Of a stretch of 64,000 nt of DNA, positions 58,809 through 64,000 are shown piece after piece (positions within the stretch are counted from its first letter, which is position 1; each line of letters begins with the position of its first letter). The DNA is from Psychromonas ingrahamii 37 (GTDB lineage Bacteria; Pseudomonadota; Gammaproteobacteria; Enterobacterales; Psychromonadaceae). Where the stretch lies: positions 372,001 to 436,000 of the forward strand of contig NC_008709.1 of assembly GCF_000015285.1 (NCBI RefSeq), in the 5' to 3' direction. Made by a program: the position numbers and the translations under genes. The notes below the pieces were generated by a model that was not told where the DNA came from, made no database searches, and was given only the letters and a program-made list of their open reading frames with translations.

Positions 58809-59645
58809 CTACTTATTTTGCACTATGCCAAAATTTGTCCACGCTTTTTTTTCTTTTCTAATTTTTTTAAATAAAGCAGAATTAACATCAGATCTTGGCA
58901 ATTCTTTATGTTGAAGGTGAACCTGATTCGCTTTATAAAAAAGTGGCTTAATCATAATTCCTGCAATACCTAGACGAAAGTCTATATCACTGTCTTCGCC
59001 GATCCCCGGCGCTTCATAGCGCTGATCAAATCCATTAATGTTAAATAAATCTTGTTTAAATAAAGAAAAATTACAACCAACCAGCCCTTTATTCTTCTTT
59101 TGAATGGCCTTTCTTAATGGGGTATTAGTAATTCGAAAGCCTTTCTCAATATTTTTACCATTACCAAACAAATAATCAAATAACAGTTTAGTGCGATGTT
59201 GTGATATGAAGCAAGCCGGATTATCACACTCTCTCAAAAGCTGAGACATTTTATGGGAAAGATCTGCTCGGCGTCCATTAAGGCAAACACCTTGCTCAGC
59301 TTCGCTTAAATGGTCTTCAATAAAATAACATTGAGGAATACAATCTCCGTCTATAAAGATTAAGTAGTTACTTCGAGAGGCTTGTACCGCTTTATTTAAG
59401 CATCTATTTTTTCTAAAGCCGATATCTTCTTGCCATAAATGCTGAATAGTTAGAGTGCTCTGTTCGCTAAGTGTATTTAACTCTTTTACAATTTCACTTT
59501 TTGAACCGTCGTCAGCAATGATCACTTCAAAATTATTTTCAGTTTGCTTTTCTAGCGCTTTAAAAACGAGTTTTAACGCCTCAATATTATTGTAAAAAGC
59601 AATAATTATTGATGCCTTATAGTTTTCAGGTTGATTATTAGCCAT
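58809..59645 (-). CDS. Glycosyltransferase family 2 with galactosyltransferase-like C-terminus
   Basis: Of 278 aa. KASIIIAFYNNIEALKLVFKALEKQTENNFEVIIADDGS is the family-2 start; FIDGDCIPQCYFIEDH contains the DGDC metal site; GCNFSLFKQDLFNINGFDQRYEAPGIGEDSDIDFRL is the segment shared with N-terminal galactosyltransferase domains. ATG 59645 is preceded by AAGGAA; an upstream in-frame start would add 36 residues of unrelated character. Probably adds a sugar to the outer core. Separated from waaA by about 150 bases. Confidence 0.87.
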   Translation of the reverse strand: MANNQPENYKASIIIAFYNNIEALKLVFKALEKQTENNFEVIIADDGSKSEIVKELNTLSEQSTLTIQHLWQEDIGFRKNRCLNKAVQASRSNYLIFIDGDCIPQCYFIEDHLSEAEQGVCLNGRRADLSHKMSQLLRECDNPACFISQHRTKLLFDYLFGNGKNIEKGFRITNTPLRKAIQKKNKGLVGCNFSLFKQDLFNINGFDQRYEAPGIGEDSDIDFRLGIAGIMIKPLFYKANQVHLQHKELPRSDVNSALFKKIRKEKKAWTNFGIVQNK

Positions 59646-59800
59646 ATATTTCCTTTTTACATTGCACTTTGTATTCAAATAATATCTAACAACGGCGGAT
59701 GTTAAAAAGATAGTTTGAATGTTGCCTGCAAATATATCTGTGCATAAGTACAATGTCGACGATAGTCTTGTTCAGGCGTAAAATTTTTAAATTAACTTGC

Positions 59801-61045
59801 TCATATTAGCAATGTTAATGTTTTCTCTAATGCACCTTGATTATTTTTGACCACTTTTAATCCTTGCTCACCCTGCTCGGTTAATTTATCAGGATCCCAG
59901 CACTGTTTAAGTAGTAACTGGGTTAATTGCTGCGGATTTTCCGCTTTTATTGTGTGCTTCACATTAATCAATTGTTCAGTGATATCGGTAAAATTAAAAT
60001 TAAAAGGACCGGTTATGGCCGGTTTTTTTAAGGCCGCGGGTTCAAGTAAATTATGCCCGCCGACAGGCACAAAACTGCCGCCCATAATAACTAAATCGGC
60101 TAGGCTTAGGTAGATAATCATTTCACCCATAGTATCGCCAATATAAACCTGGCAGTCCTGAGGTGGCTGGGAGTACTCTGTTTTCCGGCAGGTTTTAAAT
60201 TGTTTTTTTTCTGCCAAGTGAAAAACACTGTCAAATCGTTCCGGGTGTCGGGGGACAATAATTAACAGTGCATTTTTCTCCGTCTGCTGTAGCGTTTTAA
60301 ACGCAGTTAGCATTATTTCATCTTCCCCTTTATGGGTGCTCGCCGCCAAAATAATAGGGAAGTGGCTGCATTTTTTTTTTAATAATTCCCCTTTTTGTTG
60401 TTTTTCCGGATCTATCTTTATATCGAATTTAATACTGCCGGTAATGGTTATTTTGTCTTTACTGACACCCAGCTGAATAAAACGATCCGCATCATCTTGA
60501 TGTTGGGCTAATACTTTATCAAGGTGGCTAACCAGCCAGCATGCGCTGCGGGGAAATTTAAGGTAGCGTTTGGCAGAGCGCTTTGAGAGTCTGGCGTTGA
60601 TTAAAGAGACCTGTACATTATGTCGTTTAGCCTGTTGCAGTAGACTTGGCCAGAGCTCTGTTTCAATAATATTAATACGCTGAATATTGTGGCATGAAAA
60701 AAACAGTTTGCTGAAAAGGATAAAATCTAGCGGCAGAAAGCGGTGCTCAATATTATCGCCAAAGGCTTTTTTAACTTCCTGATAACCGGTAAAAGTGGTG
60801 GTTGTGATCAGCAGTTTTTGCTCAGGGTACTGGACTTGATACTGCTTAATTAAAGGCAGTGCGGTTAATACCTCACCGACAGAAACGCAGTGAAAACAGG
60901 TGACGGGGAACGGCTGTTTTTTAGCTATTCCTAAATATTCTAACAGCTTGCTAAGGGGCAGTTTTCCCTTGGCTTTTTTGATCAGCGTAAAGCAGATAAA
61001 AGGGAAAAATAAAAATTGTAATAGCTGGTATAAAATAAAAAGCAT
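59801..61045 (-). CDS. waaA: 3-deoxy-D-manno-octulosonic acid (Kdo) transferase
   Basis: Adds Kdo from CMP-Kdo to lipid IVA at the inner membrane. Of 414 aa: an N-terminal membrane anchor (residues about 1-22), FHCVSVGEVLTALPLIKQY with the catalytic Glu, TTTTFTGYQEV, FLPLDFILFSKLFF, ETELWPSLLQQAKRHNV, ASTHKGEDEIML, and GGSFVPVGGHNLLEPAALKKP. Given the KdkA gene two genes away, it is probably monofunctional (one Kdo), an inference from known pairing. Directly abuts waaL. Confidence 0.95.
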   Translation of the reverse strand: MLFILYQLLQFLFFPFICFTLIKKAKGKLPLSKLLEYLGIAKKQPFPVTCFHCVSVGEVLTALPLIKQYQVQYPEQKLLITTTTFTGYQEVKKAFGDNIEHRFLPLDFILFSKLFFSCHNIQRINIIETELWPSLLQQAKRHNVQVSLINARLSKRSAKRYLKFPRSACWLVSHLDKVLAQHQDDADRFIQLGVSKDKITITGSIKFDIKIDPEKQQKGELLKKKCSHFPIILAASTHKGEDEIMLTAFKTLQQTEKNALLIIVPRHPERFDSVFHLAEKKQFKTCRKTEYSQPPQDCQVYIGDTMGEMIIYLSLADLVIMGGSFVPVGGHNLLEPAALKKPAITGPFNFNFTDITEQLINVKHTIKAENPQQLTQLLLKQCWDPDKLTEQGEQGLKVVKNNQGALEKTLTLLI

Positions 61046-62296
61046 CTAGGTCTCATCTCTTGCTGTTTTTGCACAAGAGTAAAAAATAATCAGTGAAAAA
61101 CTATAGAACATAACCGTTGAATTGATTGTAAATATAGATTCAGTCAATGCAAAGAAAAGGTAACCGGTGCAGAGTGTAATGCCGCAATAAGATGCGCAGC
61201 GCGTATCGGCATCACCTTTGTTCCGCTGGGTGATAAAGAAGGTCAGTGGAATAAAAAAGATAGCTAAGAAAGCCATAAAAGTGAAAAAACCATATTTCCC
61301 CCAGGTATCTAAATATTGATTATGCACACTTGTCCACTGAATAATGCCCGGTGAGAGTGCGATTTTATTCTGATCAATCAATTGCTGCTTGCCTGTTATA
61401 ATACCTTTGTCACCACCACCGAATAAGGGCGCATTTTTAATACTCTGTATGCCCCCTTTCCACATCTCAAAGCGCACTCCAACAGCAGGTGTCACATTGT
61501 CATTTTTTTGGTAGGAAATAATTGCATCTTCAGCCAGCTTAATGCGTTGGCTTACCAGTTCACCGGCACTTAACCAACCCGCAACTAAAATAGTGGTTAA
61601 TAAAAACACTGTGCCAAGCCACTTTTTTTTACTTAAATCAAAGCAAATATTGCGATAATGAGTGGCGATAATAATAACTAAAAGGGGGATGAAAATCCAA
61701 CCACCTCGAGATTGAGAAAGTATAACCGCGGTAAGCCCAAGCAATATGCTGGTAATAATCAGAAATTGGGGTATTTTATTTTTTAGTTTTTGATAGGAAA
61801 GAAGAACAAAGGCGGTTAAGAGTAAACTGATATCACCAAATTCAATAACGACAGTAAAACGTCCGCCGGCACGTTCCATACCGAGATAAAAAACATCATA
61901 TAACGCATTTGTCCCGGCGAATATTGCCCCCAGCCATGCACCTAATGCAATGCTGAGTAAAGAGACATTATAACGCAATAAAAGCAAAAAGGTCAGAGCG
62001 CAAAGCAGATAACGGGAAGGTTTATCATAGGCGCTACCTGACAATCCTTCAAAATAAGCGGACAGCATGGGCAGTAAAGCAAACACGATAAGGGCGGTTA
62101 ATAGGCTTTTTTCCAATAAAGTTAAAGGGTGTGCCTTAATATATCGGTAAAGGGAGGGAAGACTTATCAGTGCAATAAATAACAAAGGGAAGGCGCCGTA
62201 GCCAGTGCCGGAGCGGACGGCAAAAGTCATCGAAAAAAAGATAAAAACAAAAAACTGGATATATTGCGCTTTTGTGAACAGGCATTTTTTTAGCAT
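61046..62296 (-). CDS. waaL: O-antigen ligase family membrane protein
   Basis: Polytopic inner-membrane protein, 416 aa, with about eleven hydrophobic segments. The large periplasmic loop contains the ligase-type pattern RFEMWKGGIQSIKNAPLFGGG and HNQYLDTWGKYGFF with the conserved His. Such enzymes join polysaccharide or sugar to the finished core. It sits between waaF and waaA in the core locus. The O-antigen it would use is not encoded here, and the nearby wzz-like gene is broken. Confidence 0.87.
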   Translation of the reverse strand: MLKKCLFTKAQYIQFFVFIFFSMTFAVRSGTGYGAFPLLFIALISLPSLYRYIKAHPLTLLEKSLLTALIVFALLPMLSAYFEGLSGSAYDKPSRYLLCALTFLLLLRYNVSLLSIALGAWLGAIFAGTNALYDVFYLGMERAGGRFTVVIEFGDISLLLTAFVLLSYQKLKNKIPQFLIITSILLGLTAVILSQSRGGWIFIPLLVIIIATHYRNICFDLSKKKWLGTVFLLTTILVAGWLSAGELVSQRIKLAEDAIISYQKNDNVTPAVGVRFEMWKGGIQSIKNAPLFGGGDKGIITGKQQLIDQNKIALSPGIIQWTSVHNQYLDTWGKYGFFTFMAFLAIFFIPLTFFITQRNKGDADTRCASYCGITLCTGYLFFALTESIFTINSTVMFYSFSLIIFYSCAKTARDET

Positions 62297-62302
62297 AAGT
62301 TG

Positions 62303-63334
62303 TTACTGTTCTTTAATTAATGAATGAACCGCTGCGGTAGCGCGTGAAGGGAGAAGTTCGGTTAAGCACTTAAGATGACCAAATTTGCATTGCTTCTTAA
62401 AGCAGGGGCGGCACCCTATATCAGTATGCAAAACGCGAACATGTTGGCTAAGTGGTGGAGTGTATTTTGGAGAGCTCGATCCATATACGGCAACCAATGG
62501 TCGATTATGCGCCGCTGCAACATGCATTAGACCAGAATCATTACTGACAACAATATTAGGCAGTGAAAGCAGATCAACCGCTTCCGACAACGTTGTTTTT
62601 CCCGCTAGATTAATGCACTGCTTTTGTAAATCCGGGCTAAGCTGACTGCGAATAAGTTCACCGACTTGATGGTCTTTTTCTCCGCCAAAAACCCACACTT
62701 GCCAGCCTGCTTCAATACGCTCTTGCGCCACTTTTGCATAATAACTGTCAGGCCAGCGTTTAGACGGGCCAAATTCAGCGCCAGGGCATAATCCTAGGAT
62801 TTTTTGATCCACAGACAGGGTTAATTTATTGAGGGTATTATCAAGATTTTTCTGGTTTACCGTTAATGAAGGAAAAGGAATGACGGGTAACGCTTTGCTA
62901 TCCGTCATCTCTTTTTTATCAAAAGCTAACGCACTGTAACGTTCAATCATTAAGGGAAAATTATCGCGATTATTACGTAAATCATTAATAATAAAATAAC
63001 GCGATTCACCTTTCCATGCAGTGCGTTTTTTTATTCCCGCGAAAAAAGGAATAAAGGCAGATTTAAACGAGTTAGGCTGGATAATCGCCCAGTCATAGAC
63101 GCCCGCCAACTGTTTGCCCATTTTATAGCGCAGCGCAATCTGCAACGCGCCATGGCCGATTGGCATGGCGATGGCGTTATCGACTTCTGGCATGCGGGTC
63201 AATAATGCATTGCACCAATTTGGTGCCAAAACATCAAGTTGTGCCTGGGGATATTGCTGTTTTAATAATTTATATAAACATTGCGACATCACCATATCGC
63301 CGACCCAAGAAGGACCGATAACTAATATTTTCAT
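62303..63334 (-). CDS. waaF: ADP-heptose:LPS heptosyltransferase II
   Basis: Adds the second heptose of the inner core. Of 343 aa: MKILVIGPSWVGDMVMSQCL is the typical WaaF start; LGLCPGAEFGPSKRWPDSYYA and NIVVSNDSGLMHVAAAHNRPLVAVYGSSSPKYTPPL form the ADP-heptose site. The Cys-rich end (CRPCFKKQCKFGHLKCL) is also usual for WaaF. It lies 14 bases after hldD and six before waaL in one operon. Confidence 0.96.
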   Translation of the reverse strand: MKILVIGPSWVGDMVMSQCLYKLLKQQYPQAQLDVLAPNWCNALLTRMPEVDNAIAMPIGHGALQIALRYKMGKQLAGVYDWAIIQPNSFKSAFIPFFAGIKKRTAWKGESRYFIINDLRNNRDNFPLMIERYSALAFDKKEMTDSKALPVIPFPSLTVNQKNLDNTLNKLTLSVDQKILGLCPGAEFGPSKRWPDSYYAKVAQERIEAGWQVWVFGGEKDHQVGELIRSQLSPDLQKQCINLAGKTTLSEAVDLLSLPNIVVSNDSGLMHVAAAHNRPLVAVYGSSSPKYTPPLSQHVRVLHTDIGCRPCFKKQCKFGHLKCLTELLPSRATAAVHSLIKEQ

Positions 63335-63348
63335 TTTATTTATTCAAC

Positions 63349-64000
63349 TTATCTGTTTAGCCAAGCCATATATTCAGCAGTACCTTGTGCAACAGATTTG
63401 AAAGTATCTTTATAACCCGCTGCCCGCAAATTTGTTAAATCAGCTTCGGTGAAACTCTGGTAGCGACCTTTTAAATGTTCAGGAAAAGGGATGCGTTCAA
63501 CTTCGCCCTTCTGGTGATAAGCAACAACGGCTTGACCTACTTCAAGGAAAGATTCTGCTTGCCCTGTGCCCAGATTATAAATACCTGAAACATTATTATC
63601 AAAAAACCATAGATTTACTTTGCAGACATCTCCAATATAAACGAAATCACGTTTATGTTCACCTTCAAATAATTTAGCATTTTCACCGGCATTAAGCTGG
63701 TTATTTAAATGGAAGGCAACACTTGCCATACTGCCTTTATGCTGTTCGCGTGGGCCGTAGACATTAAAATAACGAAAACCTACAATTTGCGGCAGTGTTT
63801 CATCATGGGCTGCAGCATCTTCCCAGATACGTCGCACATACTGGTCAAACTGGAATTTAGAGTAGCCGTAAACATTTAATGGCTTTTCATATTTTAATTC
63901 TTCTTTAAAAGTATCGTTACCGCCATAGGTTGCCGCAGATGAAGCGTATAAAAATGGAATATCACGCTCAATACAGTAATGCAGCAGATCTTTAGAATAT
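63349..64000 (-). CDS. hldD: ADP-L-glycero-D-manno-heptose 6-epimerase, N-terminus beyond window
   Basis: Epimerises ADP-D-glycero- to ADP-L-glycero-manno-heptose, the donor for the heptosyltransferases of this locus. The frame is open to the last base of the window, so only the C-terminal two thirds (about 217 aa) is visible. [10 protein letters not shown] and [15 protein letters not shown] hold the catalytic Ser/Tyr/Lys of the SDR family; [19 protein letters not shown] and [15 protein letters not shown] follow. First of the hldD-waaF-waaL-waaA operon. Confidence 0.96.
   Translation of the reverse strand, partial: YSKDLLHYCIERDIPFLYASSAATYGGNDTFKEELKYEKPLNVYGYSKFQFDQYVRRIWEDAAAHDETLPQIVGFRYFNVYGPREQHKGSMASVAFHLNNQLNAGENAKLFEGEHKRDFVYIGDVCKVNLWFFDNNVSGIYNLGTGQAESFLEVGQAVVAYHQKGEVERIPFPEHLKGRYQSFTEADLTNLRAAGYKDTFKSVAQGTAEYMAWLNR

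Overview
This 64 kb window reads as a chromosomal segment of a marine, probably cold-adapted gammaproteobacterium. Gene content, order and AT-rich composition fit Psychromonas or a close relative; that genus assignment is inference from content, not from a database match. Almost everything is core chromosome, with a few accessory or decaying patches.

Layout. 1-3.7 kb: 3' part of mnmH (tRNA 2-selenouridine synthase), the tyrosine operon aroF-tyrA, and convergent raiA. 4.0-9.6 kb: yejABEF peptide ABC importer, followed by a 234-bp MITE-like element. 9.8-16.8 kb: lytic transglycosylase slt, a lone type IV pilin, argR, an orphan arginine-type binding protein behind an ARG box, mdh, cysG. 17-23 kb: glgC with five tandem 132-bp repeats ending at its start codon, then putA. 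23.4-29.5 kb: a hotdog thioesterase, a RamB-like XRE regulator divergent from the glyoxylate-shunt pair glcB-aceA. 30-34.5 kb: amylosucrase, an HD-GYP protein, a PQQ-type sugar dehydrogenase. 34.5-37.1 kb: an accessory, decaying stretch next to tRNA-Ile2, with a gene split by an in-frame TGA, a DUF2061 gene behind a perfect 35-bp palindrome, and a transposase remnant. 37.1-43.4 kb: tRNA-Ile2(CAU), rpoD, dnaG, yqeY, rpsU, and divergent tsaD. 43.4-44.6 kb: a wzz-like gene with an early amber codon. 44.7-51.2 kb: ubiE-ubiJ-ubiB-tatABC-tatD-hemB on one strand. 51.7-53.3 kb: pgi. 53.4-64 kb: a lipopolysaccharide core locus (DUF1919, several glycosyltransferases, kdkA, waaA, waaL, waaF, hldD cut by the window end).

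How it works together. Carbon metabolism is prominent: mdh, glcB and aceA feed acetate or fatty-acid carbon through malate; putA feeds glutamate; pgi and glgC lead to glycogen, and amylosucrase would make alpha-glucan directly from sucrose. The ubi and tat genes serve respiration and export of folded redox proteins. The last 10 kb assembles the inner core: HldD makes the ADP-heptose, WaaA adds Kdo, KdkA phosphorylates it, WaaF and family-9 enzymes add heptose or similar sugars, other transferases extend the core, and WaaL caps it.

The least ordinary things are the repeat array forming the glgC leader, the perfect operator-like palindrome before the DUF2061 gene, the two genes interrupted by single in-frame stops, and the MITE-like element. 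I found no CRISPR array, prophage, toxin-antitoxin pair or recognisable defence island, and no clearly new multi-gene system.
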